From contig NQYJ01000003.1 in NCBI GenBank assembly GCA_002285055.1, positions 154,860 through 218,859 on the forward strand: 64,000 nucleotides of DNA, written 5' to 3'. This DNA is from Candidatus Izimoplasma sp. ZiA1 (lineage in GTDB: Bacteria; Bacillota_I; Bacilli_A; Izemoplasmatales; Izemoplasmataceae). Position 1 is the first letter of the stretch, and every line of letters starts with the position of its first letter. Shown in pieces: positions 32,601 through 40,732 of the stretch. A program made the translations under genes and the position numbers. Below the pieces are notes generated by a model, which worked only from the letters and a program-made list of their open reading frames with translations, was not told the origin of the DNA and did no database searches.

Positions 32601-33172
32601 ACATCTTAGTAATGGATACTGAAGTTTATTCAAATACAGGTGGACAATCATCTAAAGCAGCACCAACTGGTTCAATTGCTAAATTTACAGCTGCTGGTAA
32701 ACCTGGTAAGAAAAAAGACTTAGCTGCAATAGCTATGAGTTATGGACATGTATATGTTGCGCAAATCTCTCACGGTGCTTCTCAACAACAAGTTGTTAAA
32801 GCATTAAGAGAAGCTGAAAGTTATGATGGACCTTCTATCGTAATAGCATATTCTCCATGTATCGCTCATAAAATTAAAGGTGGAATGACTAATTCTCAAA
32901 ACCAAGCTAAATTAGCTACAGAATGTGGTTATTGGCCAACATTTAGATTCGATCCTCGTTTAGAACTTGAAGGGAAAAACCCATTCAAAATCGATTCGAA
33001 AGACCCTAAATGGGAATTATATAACGATTTCTTAATGAAAGAAGCTCGTTATGCACAATTAAAAGATATTAATCCTGAAAAAGCTGAAATCTTACTTGAT
33101 GCGAATATCAAAGAAGCTCAACGTAAATACAAAATGTATCAACGTTATGAATCAATGGATTATACAAAATAA
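29639..33172 (+). CDS. nifJ: Pyruvate:ferredoxin (flavodoxin) oxidoreductase
   Basis: This single-chain enzyme of 1177 residues matches the normal length. It oxidises pyruvate with CoA to acetyl-CoA and CO2 and reduces ferredoxin. Domain order is visible: the N-terminal pyrimidine-binding domain (GNQAAAHASYAFTEVAGIYP), the transketolase-like domain, two 4Fe-4S clusters (CIQCNQCSFSCP and CTGCGVCVQVCP), a further cluster region (CAGCGETPY), and the TPP site GDGWAYDIGYGGLDH. The codons are optimised and the promoter is near consensus, as expected for a main fermentation enzyme. It is monocistronic. The reduced ferredoxin must be re-oxidised elsewhere; the Rnf in this window lacks the usual ferredoxin entry domain. 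Confidence 0.96.
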   Translation: MATKKVFQSMDGNQAAAHASYAFTEVAGIYPITPSSPMAEYTDLWASQGKKNLFGMPVKVIEMQSEAGAAGTVHGSLQSGALTTTYTASQGLLLKLPNMYKIAGELLPGVIHVAARSIAVQALSIFGDHQDVMAARPTGFAILASGSVQETMDLAGVAHLAAIKSSIPFMHFFDGFRTSHEVNKVEVMDYNVFDRLLDRDAVRKFRKRALNSSNPVTRGSAQNDDVYMQARELQDKYYTNVPNIVAEYMEEISKVTGREYAPFVYYGAKDATDVIIAMGSVTEAIEEVIDKLTAEGRKVGLLTVHLYRPFSAEYFFKALPTTVNKIAVLDRTKENGSLGEPLYLDIKSLFYGKENEPVILGGRYGLSSKDTTPGQIVAVYDNLAGEQKNNFTIGINDDVNFTSLEAKEIDVQDKDTTELLFFGLGSDGTVGASKNTIKIIGENTDLYGQAYSSYDSKKSGGVTRMHLRFGKKPIRSTYLVSHPHFVSCSKDSYLTKYDMIGGLRNGGRFLLNTVTPKEEINELLPNSVKKALADKNAKLYIINAVKLAEEVGLGGMINTIMQSAFFALNEQIMPYETAQKLMKKYAEKAYGRKGKAIVDKNFRAIEVGNEGLVEIPVNPEWSNLTVEATVVDNTRPDYVKNIADPVNNIKGYDIPVSAFEPYADGTMENGSTNYEKRGVANYVPKWIEDNCIQCNQCSFSCPHAVIRPFLLTEEEMKNAPEGLTTLAPKGKGLEGLQYKIQISTLDCTGCGVCVQVCPAKDKALEMSPIHDEIEKGEVQNAEYLFEKVSYKDNLVQKNNAKNSQFAKPLFEFSGACAGCGETPYVKLVTQLFGERMQIANATGCSSIYGGSFPATPYTVLDNGRGPAWANSLFEDNAEFGFGMTHGNETMRDRIQNIMATNMDLVSDEVKELFTTWIENRKSGEITLEVNNKLMPLLSTLPKEIKGDLEELSNYFVKQSNWIFGGDGWAYDIGYGGLDHVIANQDDVNILVMDTEVYSNTGGQSSKAAPTGSIAKFTAAGKPGKKKDLAAIAMSYGHVYVAQISHGASQQQVVKALREAESYDGPSIVIAYSPCIAHKIKGGMTNSQNQAKLATECGYWPTFRFDPRLELEGKNPFKIDSKDPKWELYNDFLMKEARYAQLKDINPEKAEILLDANIKEAQRKYKMYQRYESMDYTK

Positions 33173-33184
33173 AACTCAATAATT

Positions 33185-33217
33185 AACAAGCACGATTAAT
33201 CGTGCTTGTTTTTTTAT
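33185..33217 (+). terminator. Terminator after nifJ
   Basis: Stem AACAAGCACGA, TTAA loop, TCGTGCTTGTT, then Ts. Confidence 0.88.
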
Positions 33218-33227
33218 TTGAATAAAT

Positions 33228-33256
33228 TTGCTTTTTTACAAATAAACATATATAAT
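33228..33256 (+). promoter_or_regulatory. Promoter of the mgtC-like gene
   Basis: TTGCTT (33228-33233) and TATAAT (33251-33256) with 17-base spacing. Confidence 0.7.
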
Positions 33257-33285
33257 GTAATGTTATTTAAAAAGAGGTGGATTAA

Positions 33286-33762
33286 ATGGAAAAAGTTATA
33301 GATATTATATATATATTGAAAAGTTTAGGGCTTACAATCGTGTTTGTTGGACTAATAGGATTTGAACGACAAAAGAAAAATAAGATTGCTGGATTAACAA
33401 CACATCTTTTAGTTGCTGTTGGGGCTTCAGCATTGACAATAGTTCAAGAAATAATGGTTTTAGACTCTATCGAGTTCATTCGACAATATCCTGACTTAGC
33501 TCAAAATGTAGTGATAGAACGTCAACGTATTATCGCACAAATTGTTGCTGGAATTGGATTTTTAGGTACTGGAGCAATTATAAAAACTAATGGATATATT
33601 AGTGGTTTAACCACCGCATCTACTCTATGGATTGGAGCAATTATCGGAATTGTTTTTGGTCTAGGGGAGTATCAACTCGGAATAATTGTCAGTGTTCTTA
33701 CACTAATGACACTTACAATTGTAAAACGAATTTTTTGGACACTATTAGAGGAACATCACTAG
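33286..33762 (+). CDS. MgtC/SapB family membrane protein
   Basis: The 158-residue protein has four or five membrane helices and the family motifs GLIGFERQ, GLTTHLLVAVGAS, then RIIAQIVAGIGFLGTGAI and GLTTASTLWIGA. It corresponds to the membrane part of MgtC and lacks the cytoplasmic ACT-like tail. MgtC proteins modulate magnesium homeostasis or ATP synthase in other bacteria. No magnesium transporter or M-box is adjacent. The next gene starts nine bases later. Confidence 0.88.
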   Translation: MEKVIDIIYILKSLGLTIVFVGLIGFERQKKNKIAGLTTHLLVAVGASALTIVQEIMVLDSIEFIRQYPDLAQNVVIERQRIIAQIVAGIGFLGTGAIIKTNGYISGLTTASTLWIGAIIGIVFGLGEYQLGIIVSVLTLMTLTIVKRIFWTLLEEHH

Positions 33763-33771
33763 GAGGAAGAT

Positions 33772-34389
33772 ATGGAAGAGTGGAACTACAGTAAGCATTA
33801 CAAAGATAGGTTAAAACAAATACAAAATGCTAAACCAGAAAAAGGGCAAGTTATTTTGCTTGGTGATTGTATAATTGAAGATTTTAACAATCAGAAGTAC
33901 TTTCCCAATTTAACGATTTATAACCATGGAATTAAAGGGGACACTACAAAAGATTTAATGGAAAGTATTTTTAGAAGAGCTATAAAATATAAACCTAAGA
34001 AAATATTTTTATCTATCGGGTCAAATGATATTCCCGATAAATCTTTATCTGTAAAACAGATATATAACAATATAATTAGTATAATAAAAGAAGTAAAATT
34101 AAGATCAAAAGATACCGAGATTTACATAGTAAGTATTGTTCCTGTGAATACTGCAAATAAAGATTTTATTAACCAAGAAAAAGTGCATTCAATTGACAAC
34201 TATGATGTAAACCTTTTAAACTATTATTTAAATAACTATTCTAAAAAAAATAGATTGAAGTTCGTTAACATAACAAAAGAGTTAAAAAATAATTTAAACC
34301 AATTAAATATAGAGTACACAATAGATGGGTTTCATCTTAATGATAAAGGCTATAAAATCGTTAGTGAAGTGATGAAATCATATGTTTAA
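33772..34389 (+). CDS. SGNH/GDSL-type hydrolase with Cys in place of the Ser nucleophile
   Basis: The 205-residue protein follows the SGNH pattern: block I VILLGDCIIEDF, block II NHGIKGDTT, block III FLSIGSNDIPD and block V DGFHLNDKG. In block I the nucleophile is normally Ser (GDS); here the codon is TGT, giving Cys33. The other catalytic elements (Gly, Asn, and the Asp-x-x-His pair) are present. It is preceded by AGGAGGAAG, lacks a signal peptide and shares a transcript with the mgtC-like gene. The substrate could be an ester or acetyl group. Whether a Cys enzyme remains active is unknown. Confidence 0.8.
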   Translation: MEEWNYSKHYKDRLKQIQNAKPEKGQVILLGDCIIEDFNNQKYFPNLTIYNHGIKGDTTKDLMESIFRRAIKYKPKKIFLSIGSNDIPDKSLSVKQIYNNIISIIKEVKLRSKDTEIYIVSIVPVNTANKDFINQEKVHSIDNYDVNLLNYYLNNYSKKNRLKFVNITKELKNNLNQLNIEYTIDGFHLNDKGYKIVSEVMKSYV

Positions 34390-34417
34390 AGAGAGTGAAT
34401 TTCACTTTCTTTTTTTA
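34388..34417 (+). terminator. Terminator after the SGNH hydrolase gene
   Basis: Stem AAAGAGAGTGA with TCACTTTCTTT (one G-T pair), three-base loop, then Ts; it overlaps the stop codon. Confidence 0.75.
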
Positions 34418-34532
34418 TGGGTTTTTATAAGGCTATTTATAAAAAAAATTGTATTTGAAAAATATATCGTTTTATTGGCATATTAGTCTTATTTATAATA
34501 AAATAGAGTAGAGCTTTAAGGAGGAATGAATA

Positions 34533-35366
34533 ATGGCAATTTTAGAGATTAAAAATTTACATGCTGAAGTAGACAACAAAGAGATTTTAAAAGGTGTAAA
34601 TCTAACTATAAAAGGTGGAGAAACACATGCAATTATGGGACCTAATGGAACAGGAAAATCAACACTAGCAAGTGTAGTTATGGGACACCCTAAATTTACT
34701 GTTACAAAAGGTGAAATTTTATTAGATGGTCAAGATGTTTTAGAGATGACTGTTGATGAAAGAAGTAGAGCAGGATTATTTTTAGGAATGCAACATCCAG
34801 CTGAAGTACCAGGTGTAACTAATAGTGATTTTATTAAGACAGCTATGAATGCTAGAATGGAAAAAGGTAAAAATGTTTCTTTATTCAAATTTATTCGCGA
34901 ACTAGATAAAGCAGTTGAAGGATTAAAGATGAATGAAGATCTTCCACATAGATATTTAAATGAAGGATTTAGTGGTGGAGAGAAAAAACGTAATGAGATT
35001 TTACAAATGAAACTTTTAAAACCATCAATTGCTATTCTAGATGAGATAGATTCTGGACTAGATGTTGATGCACTTAAAATTGTTGGAGAAAATGTAACAG
35101 CAATGAAATCGGATAGTTTAGGTTTATTATTGATTACACATTACCAAAGATTACTAGATTATATTAAAGCTGATGTAGTTCATGTAATGATGAAGGGTAA
35201 AATTGTCAAATCCGGAGATATTTCTTTAATTGAAAGAATCGATCAAGAAGGATATGACTGGATTAAAGAAGAACTTGGTATTGATGATGAAAGAGTAGTT
35301 ATCCCAGAAGAAGAAAAACGAGCAGTATTAGGGACTTGTGCTACTAAAGAAGCTCTGAAGTTATAA
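34533..35366 (+). CDS. sufC: SufC Fe-S assembly ATPase
   Basis: The 277-residue ABC-type ATPase has Walker A GPNGTGKST, the signature FSGGEKKRNE, and Walker B AILDEIDSGLD. The SufC-specific VPGVTNSDF loop is seen after the Q-loop. SufC drives the SufBCD scaffold that builds iron-sulfur clusters. The C-terminal tail is longer than usual (about 25 residues ending in LGTCATKEALKL). It is first in sufCDSUB; its stop overlaps the sufD start (TAATG). Confidence 0.96.
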   Translation: MAILEIKNLHAEVDNKEILKGVNLTIKGGETHAIMGPNGTGKSTLASVVMGHPKFTVTKGEILLDGQDVLEMTVDERSRAGLFLGMQHPAEVPGVTNSDFIKTAMNARMEKGKNVSLFKFIRELDKAVEGLKMNEDLPHRYLNEGFSGGEKKRNEILQMKLLKPSIAILDEIDSGLDVDALKIVGENVTAMKSDSLGLLLITHYQRLLDYIKADVVHVMMKGKIVKSGDISLIERIDQEGYDWIKEELGIDDERVVIPEEEKRAVLGTCATKEALKL

Positions 35367-36463
35367 TGAATATTAATTATAATCGTCTATCTACAAATAA
35401 TGAAAACCTCATTCCAAAATCTATTAAAAGACTTATTACTGAAGATCTAAAAAACTATATTATATTAGTTGATGGTCACATAGTTAAAAGAAATTTAGAC
35501 ACAGATTTTGAGAAAATTTATGTAGAGGATTTTAATAATGCTTTAGTTGATAAAAAAGCTTTACTTGATAAATACCAAGAATTAAATAATCAAAGAAACG
35601 AAGCAACAAAATATAATTATAGTGTAGCTAATTCAGGATTATTGATTCATGTACCTAGAAATCTTGAGGTTTTGAATACAATTCATGTTTTTTATGTTAG
35701 CACTCAAAAAGAATTAATAAATAATACAGTTATTATTTTAGATGATAATTCATCACTAAAATATTTTGAATATTTTACTAGTGAAAATGAAGGTAGTTTT
35801 AATTTTGTTTCAAACACAATTATTAACGAAAACTCTAAACTAGAGTATTCAGGAATATCTCGTTTAAACGAGAAAACAATTGGCGTATTTAATCGTAATT
35901 CATATGTTAAGCAATATGGACAAGTTGAATATAGTAACGCTGAAATGAATGAGGCAAATACAGTTGTTGACTCATATATTTCTTTAGATGAAGAAAACGC
36001 AATTGGGACAGTGAAAACTGTTGCAATTACATCAAAAAATCAACAAGCTAAGTTTACTGAATATGTAGAACATAATGCAAAATTTACAGAAGGTTATATT
36101 GAAAACTATGGTGTTTCGAATGATGATTCAGTTTTAGTTTTTGAAGGGGTAGGTAAAATTTGCAAAGGTATGAGTAAAAGTATAGCTAGGCAATCAAATA
36201 AAGGTATTGTTCTTGGAGCAACTGCAAGATTAGACGCTAATCCTCTTTTGTTAATAGACGAGTATGATGTTGTAGCATCTCATGGTGCAGCAATTGGGAA
36301 AATTGATGATGAGCAACTATATTATTTGATGAGTAGAGGTTTAACTTTAAAAAATGCTGAAAGATTAATTATTAGTGGTTTTTTAAGTCCTGTACTTAAA
36401 AAACTAACTACAGACATATTAAAAGAAGAATTTGTTTTAAGTGTAGAAAATAAAACTTTGTAG
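35366..36463 (+). CDS. sufD: SufD scaffold subunit
   Basis: The 365-residue protein has a SufB/SufD beta-helix core and the C-terminal family segment [20 protein letters not shown], with ASHGAAIGKID before it. SufD partners SufB and SufC and helps iron entry. Sequence is more diverged than SufB, as is usual. It overlaps sufC and is followed by sufS after eight bases. Confidence 0.93.
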   Translation: MNINYNRLSTNNENLIPKSIKRLITEDLKNYIILVDGHIVKRNLDTDFEKIYVEDFNNALVDKKALLDKYQELNNQRNEATKYNYSVANSGLLIHVPRNLEVLNTIHVFYVSTQKELINNTVIILDDNSSLKYFEYFTSENEGSFNFVSNTIINENSKLEYSGISRLNEKTIGVFNRNSYVKQYGQVEYSNAEMNEANTVVDSYISLDEENAIGTVKTVAITSKNQQAKFTEYVEHNAKFTEGYIENYGVSNDDSVLVFEGVGKICKGMSKSIARQSNKGIVLGATARLDANPLLLIDEYDVVASHGAAIGKIDDEQLYYLMSRGLTLKNAERLIISGFLSPVLKKLTTDILKEEFVLSVENKTL

Positions 36464-36471
36464 GTGATAAA

Positions 36472-37680
36472 ATGGATGTAAAGATGATAAAGAAAGACTT
36501 TCCAGTTTTAAATGACAATTCTTTAGTATATTTAGATACTGCTGCATCTAGTTTAAAACCAATACAAGTTGCAAATAAAGTAAATGAGTATTACCTAGAA
36601 TCAGGAGTTAATGTTCATCGTGGCGTATATAACCTTAGTTATAAGACAACTGAATTATATGAAAATTCAAGACAAATTATTGCTGACTTTATTGGGGCAA
36701 AGTTTGAAGAAGTGATTTTCACTAGAGGAGCTAGTGCTTCTTTAAATTTAGTAGCATCTAGTTATGGTATGGATAATATAGTTGAAGGTGATGAAATAAT
36801 AGTTTCTGAACTAGAGCATCATTCATCGGTTTTACCTTGGATGAATGTTGCAAAAAAGAAAAAAGCAAAATTAGTATATGTACCTTTAACTTCTGAAGGA
36901 AGAATAACTGTTGAGAATTTCAAAAAAGTTATTACTAAAAAAACAAAAGTAGTCGCTTTAAACTATGTATCAAATGTGATGGGGTATATAGCCCCAGTTA
37001 AGGAAATTATCAAGATTGCACACGATTTTGGAGCAGTTGTGAGTGTTGATGCAGCTCAAGCTGTACCACACAAAGCAGTTGATGTTAAAGAATTAGACTG
37101 TGATTTCTTATCATTTTCCGCTCATAAAATGTGTGGGCCATCAGGAATTGGGATTTTATATGGTAAATTAGATTTACTAAATAATATGGAACCAATTGAG
37201 TTTGGTGGAGATATGAATGATAATGTTGATTTGTTTGAAGTTTCTTACAAAGATTCCCCATACAGATTTGAAACTGGAACTCCACCAATCGCTCAAGTAA
37301 TAGGGTTTGGTGAAGCAGTAAAGTATTTAGAAAATATTGGATTAGATAACATACTTGAGCATGAGTTTATGTTAAAAGAGTATGTTGTAAATAAAATGAA
37401 GCAAATCAAAGGAATTACTATTTATAATGAAAGTAGTGATACTGGAATAATTGCATTTAATATTGATGGTGTTCATCCTCATGACGCTGTAACTTATTTT
37501 GATGGTGATAATATTTCAATGCGAGCAGGACACCATTGTGCACAGTTAATTATTAAATGGTTAAAGGTTCCAGCTACCTTAAGAGCATCTTTTTATCTTT
37601 ATAACACGATTGAAGATTGTGATAAATTTATCGAATCAGTAAAAAAAGCAAGAGACTTTTTTACTGAAGTTGGATTTTAG
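36472..37680 (+). CDS. sufS: SufS cysteine desulfurase
   Basis: The 402-residue PLP enzyme removes sulfur from cysteine as persulfide. The PLP lysine is in FSAHKMCGPSGIGILYG, and the catalytic Cys is in RAGHHCAQLI. Group II (SufS) features are present, such as the N-terminal LDTAASSLKP. It sits between sufD and its sulfur acceptor sufU. It may also supply sulfur to ThiI (50854), since no second desulfurase is visible. Confidence 0.96.
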   Translation: MDVKMIKKDFPVLNDNSLVYLDTAASSLKPIQVANKVNEYYLESGVNVHRGVYNLSYKTTELYENSRQIIADFIGAKFEEVIFTRGASASLNLVASSYGMDNIVEGDEIIVSELEHHSSVLPWMNVAKKKKAKLVYVPLTSEGRITVENFKKVITKKTKVVALNYVSNVMGYIAPVKEIIKIAHDFGAVVSVDAAQAVPHKAVDVKELDCDFLSFSAHKMCGPSGIGILYGKLDLLNNMEPIEFGGDMNDNVDLFEVSYKDSPYRFETGTPPIAQVIGFGEAVKYLENIGLDNILEHEFMLKEYVVNKMKQIKGITIYNESSDTGIIAFNIDGVHPHDAVTYFDGDNISMRAGHHCAQLIIKWLKVPATLRASFYLYNTIEDCDKFIESVKKARDFFTEVGF

Positions 37681-37690
37681 GAGTGAAAGA

Positions 37691-38119
37691 ATGAATAATT
37701 TAGAAGCACTTTACAGACAAGTTATTATGGATCATTATAAGAATCCTAGAAATAAGGGACTAGTTAATGATGAAAAATATAAAACAGTTCACATTAAAAA
37801 TCCATCATGTGGTGATGACATTACAATTCAATCTCTTATTGATAATGGAAGTATTAAAGATGTTCGTCATGAAGGTACTGGGTGTAGCATATGCTGCAGC
37901 AGTGCAAGTGTTTTAAGTGAAACACTTATTGGTAAAACAGTTGTTGAAGCAAATCAAATAACACAAACATATTTAAATATGTTATCAAATAAGGAATACG
38001 ATGAAGAAGTAGAATTGGAAGATGCTATCGCTTATCAGGGAGTAAGAAAGTTTCCTGCGCGTGTTAAATGCGCATCAATATCATGGAAAGCTTTTGAAGA
38101 AACTTTAAAAGAAGAGTAG
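37691..38119 (+). CDS. sufU: SufU sulfur acceptor
   Basis: The 142-residue protein has the three SufU zinc-ligand Cys positions: NPSCGDD, GTGCSICCSS and RVKCASISW. SufU takes persulfide from SufS by zinc-ligand exchange in Gram-positive bacteria. ATG 37691 follows GGAGTGAAAG. An extra Cys pair (ICC) in the middle motif is unusual. Confidence 0.94.
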   Translation: MNNLEALYRQVIMDHYKNPRNKGLVNDEKYKTVHIKNPSCGDDITIQSLIDNGSIKDVRHEGTGCSICCSSASVLSETLIGKTVVEANQITQTYLNMLSNKEYDEEVELEDAIAYQGVRKFPARVKCASISWKAFEETLKEE

Positions 38120-38128
38120 GTGAATGAT

Positions 38129-39541
38129 ATGAGCGAAAAAACTAAACAAGATATAGGAAATATAATTGGTGATTATAAATACGGCTTCAAAACTGATTCT
38201 AAATCAATTTTAGATACAGGTAAAGGACTTACTGAAGAAGTAGTTAGGTATATATCAAAAGTTAAAAATGAACCGCAATGGATGTTAGATTTCAGACTAA
38301 AATCATATGAAATATTCAAAAGTAAACCGAATCCAACTTGGGGACCTGATTTAAGTGAAATAGACTTTGATCAAATTACTTATTTTATTAGAAGTAGTGA
38401 AAAAAGTGAATCGGATTGGGACGAAGTACCAGAAGAAATTAAAGATACTTTTGACAAGCTAGGTATTCCTGAGGCTGAACAAAAATTTTTAGCAGGTGTA
38501 TCTACGCAATTTGAGAGTGAAGTAGTTTATCATTCAACAATAAAAGAGTTAGAAGACCAAGGTGTAATATTCACTGATACTGATACTGCATTACGTGAAT
38601 ATCCTGAATTATTTAAAGAATATTTTAGTAAAGTTGTCCCACCAAGAGATAATAAATATGCTGCATTAAATAGTGCAGTTTGGAGTGGTGGTTCTTTCAT
38701 TTATGTGCCAAAGGGTGTAAAAGTTGAAAAGCCATTACAATCATATTTTAGAATTAACTCTGAGCAAATGGGTCAATTTGAAAGAACATTGATAATTGTT
38801 GATGAAGGTGCTAGTGTGAATTATGTTGAAGGGTGTACTGCCCCGATATATACTAAACACAGTTTACATGCAGCAATAGTTGAAATTTTTGTTAAAAAAG
38901 GTGGACATTGTCGCTACTCTACTGTTCAAAACTGGGCCAATAATATTATTAATCTAGTTACAAAAAGAACATTAGTTGAAGAAGATGGACATATGGAATG
39001 GATAGATGGTAACATTGGTTCTAAAATTAATATGAAATATCCAGCGTGTATCCTTAAAGGTGATCGTGCAAAAGGAACAACTATTTCAATTGCTTTTGCT
39101 GGTGAAGGAATGAACCAGGATACTGGAGCGAAAATGATTCATATTGGTAAGGATACAACTAGTAAAATCATATCTAAATCTATCAGTGCAAGAGGCGGAA
39201 GAGTAAATTATCGTGGGATGATAAGACATGATAAAAAAGCAATCGGTGCTAAAAGTAATGTTGAGTGTGATACAATCATTTTAGATGATATTAGTGTCTC
39301 AGATACATTACCGTATAATATTGTGAAAAATAACAGTGCTCAAGTTCAACATGAGGCAACTGTTTCTAAAGTAAGTGAAGAACAACTATTCTACTTAATG
39401 AGCAGAGGTTTAACAGAAGAACAAGCAACTGAAATGATAATCATGGGATTCATAGAACCATTTGCAAAAGAATTACCTATGGAGTATGCAGTTGAACTTA
39501 ATCAGTTAATTAAGCTTGAAATGGAAGGTTCTATAGGCTAA
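38129..39541 (+). CDS. sufB: SufB scaffold subunit
   Basis: The 470-residue protein is a typical SufB with the N-terminal [17 protein letters not shown], the central YVEGCTAP and the C-terminal [18 protein letters not shown]. The core Cys and the Glu/His that accept sulfur and iron lie in the beta-helix. ATG 38129 is preceded by TAGGTGAATG; a GTG nine bases upstream is possible. It closes the suf operon. Confidence 0.96.
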   Translation: MSEKTKQDIGNIIGDYKYGFKTDSKSILDTGKGLTEEVVRYISKVKNEPQWMLDFRLKSYEIFKSKPNPTWGPDLSEIDFDQITYFIRSSEKSESDWDEVPEEIKDTFDKLGIPEAEQKFLAGVSTQFESEVVYHSTIKELEDQGVIFTDTDTALREYPELFKEYFSKVVPPRDNKYAALNSAVWSGGSFIYVPKGVKVEKPLQSYFRINSEQMGQFERTLIIVDEGASVNYVEGCTAPIYTKHSLHAAIVEIFVKKGGHCRYSTVQNWANNIINLVTKRTLVEEDGHMEWIDGNIGSKINMKYPACILKGDRAKGTTISIAFAGEGMNQDTGAKMIHIGKDTTSKIISKSISARGGRVNYRGMIRHDKKAIGAKSNVECDTIILDDISVSDTLPYNIVKNNSAQVQHEATVSKVSEEQLFYLMSRGLTEEQATEMIIMGFIEPFAKELPMEYAVELNQLIKLEMEGSIG

Positions 39542-39543
39542 TT

Positions 39544-39574
39544 AAAAAACACCATCAATGATGGTGTTTTTTTT
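39544..39574 (+). terminator. Terminator of the suf operon
   Basis: Stem AAAAAACACCATC with its complement around AAT, then eight Ts. Confidence 0.88.
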
Positions 39575-39658
39575 ATTATTTAAGATGTGGTCAAGTATTT
39601 AATTAGGTAATAGGAGAATGGAATATTGTGTGAAGTAAACGTTAAAAGGTATGACAAA

Positions 39659-40621
39659 ATGAAATATAACTATTTAGGTAATAGTGGATTGAAATTACCT
39701 CAGATATCACTTGGATTTTGGCATAATTTTGGTTATGAAAAAAAATATGACGAAGTTAAAGAAGTTGTATTAAAAGCATTTGATAACGGAATTACGCATT
39801 TTGATTTAGCTAATAATTATGGTAGACCTGCAGGGAGTGCCGAAAGTAATTTAGGAAAAATTCTTAATAATGAACTAAAAGAATACAGAGACGAATTAAT
39901 CATTTCAACAAAAGCAGGTTGGATGATGTGGGAAGGACCATATGGAGATTATGGTAGTAGAAAATACTTAATGGCATCACTTGATCAATCCTTAAAAAGG
40001 TTAGGATTAGATTATGTTGATATTTTTTATCATCACCGTCCAGATCCAAACACACCACTTCTTGAAACAATGACAGCACTAGCTGACATTGTGAAACAAG
40101 GAAAAGCATTATATGTTGGTATATCTTCATATCCTACACAATTAGCCTTAGAGGCAAAGGAAATATTAGATAGATTAGGTGTACCTTTATTAATTCATCA
40201 ACCGAGTTATTCAATGTTAAATAGATGGGTTCAAGATACTAATTTAGACCTTGAGATGGAAAAAAGCGGTGTTGGAATAATTCCATTTAGCATTTTAAGT
40301 CAAGGTCTGTTAACAAACAAATATCTTAATGGTATTCCTAGCGACTCTAGAGCAGCTAATAAAGAAGTAGCAACTTTGAATGAAAATCAAATAACGAAAG
40401 AGTTACTAGTTAAATTAAATAAACTAAATATTATTGCAAAAAAAAGAAATCAATCATTAGCACAAATGGCAATTAGTTATACTTGTATTTAAAAAGGGTT
40501 TTCAAGTGTCTTAATAGGTGTTAGTAAAATTGAGCAATTAGAGTCAAATTTAGAAGCACTCAATAATTTGGAGTTCTCAAAAGACGAATTAGATGAAATT
40601 AATAATATAATCAGAAATTAG
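39659..40621 (+). pseudogene. Aldo/keto reductase interrupted by an in-frame TAA
   Basis: The first 277 codons encode a YghZ-type aldo/keto reductase: NYLGNSGLKLPQISLGFW, catalytic Asp/Tyr in FDLANNYG, Lys in STKAGWMM, and His in DIFYHHRPDP. At 40490-40492 a TAA interrupts it after SYTCI. The same frame then continues with KGFSSVLIGVSKIEQLE, exactly the family's NADPH-binding C-terminus, to a TAG at 40621. One residue only is replaced, so a single base change (for example GAA or AAA to TAA) explains it. The truncated product would lack the cofactor-phosphate site. It may be a recent pseudogene, a sequencing error or a read-through product. ATG 39659 follows AAAGG. Confidence 0.85.
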
Positions 40622-40645
40622 ACTAATTTTTTTAGTCTTTTTTTC
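40620..40645 (+). terminator. Terminator after the reductase locus
   Basis: Stem AGACTAA with TTAGTCT around a T-rich loop, then Ts; it overlaps the second stop codon. Confidence 0.7.
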
Positions 40646-40667
40646 ATAAAAAAAACATCTATTTGTT

Positions 40668-40695
40668 TTGAATTATCAGTACTATAATGTATAAT
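40668..40695 (+). promoter_or_regulatory. Promoter of transketolase
   Basis: TTGAAT (40668-40673) and TATAAT (40690-40695) with 16 bases between. Confidence 0.65.
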
Positions 40696-40732
40696 GTTTT
40701 TGTTAGATAAATAATTATAAAAGGAGTATTAT

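Noticed and set aside
33257..33285. A magnesium (M-box) riboswitch before the MgtC-like gene.
   Set aside because: The leader is under 30 bases, far too short for that riboswitch.
40490..40492. Programmed read-through or selenocysteine/pyrrolysine recoding in the aldo/keto reductase.
   Set aside because: The codon is TAA, which is not used for these, and no recoding structure is evident; a simple nonsense mutation is more likely.
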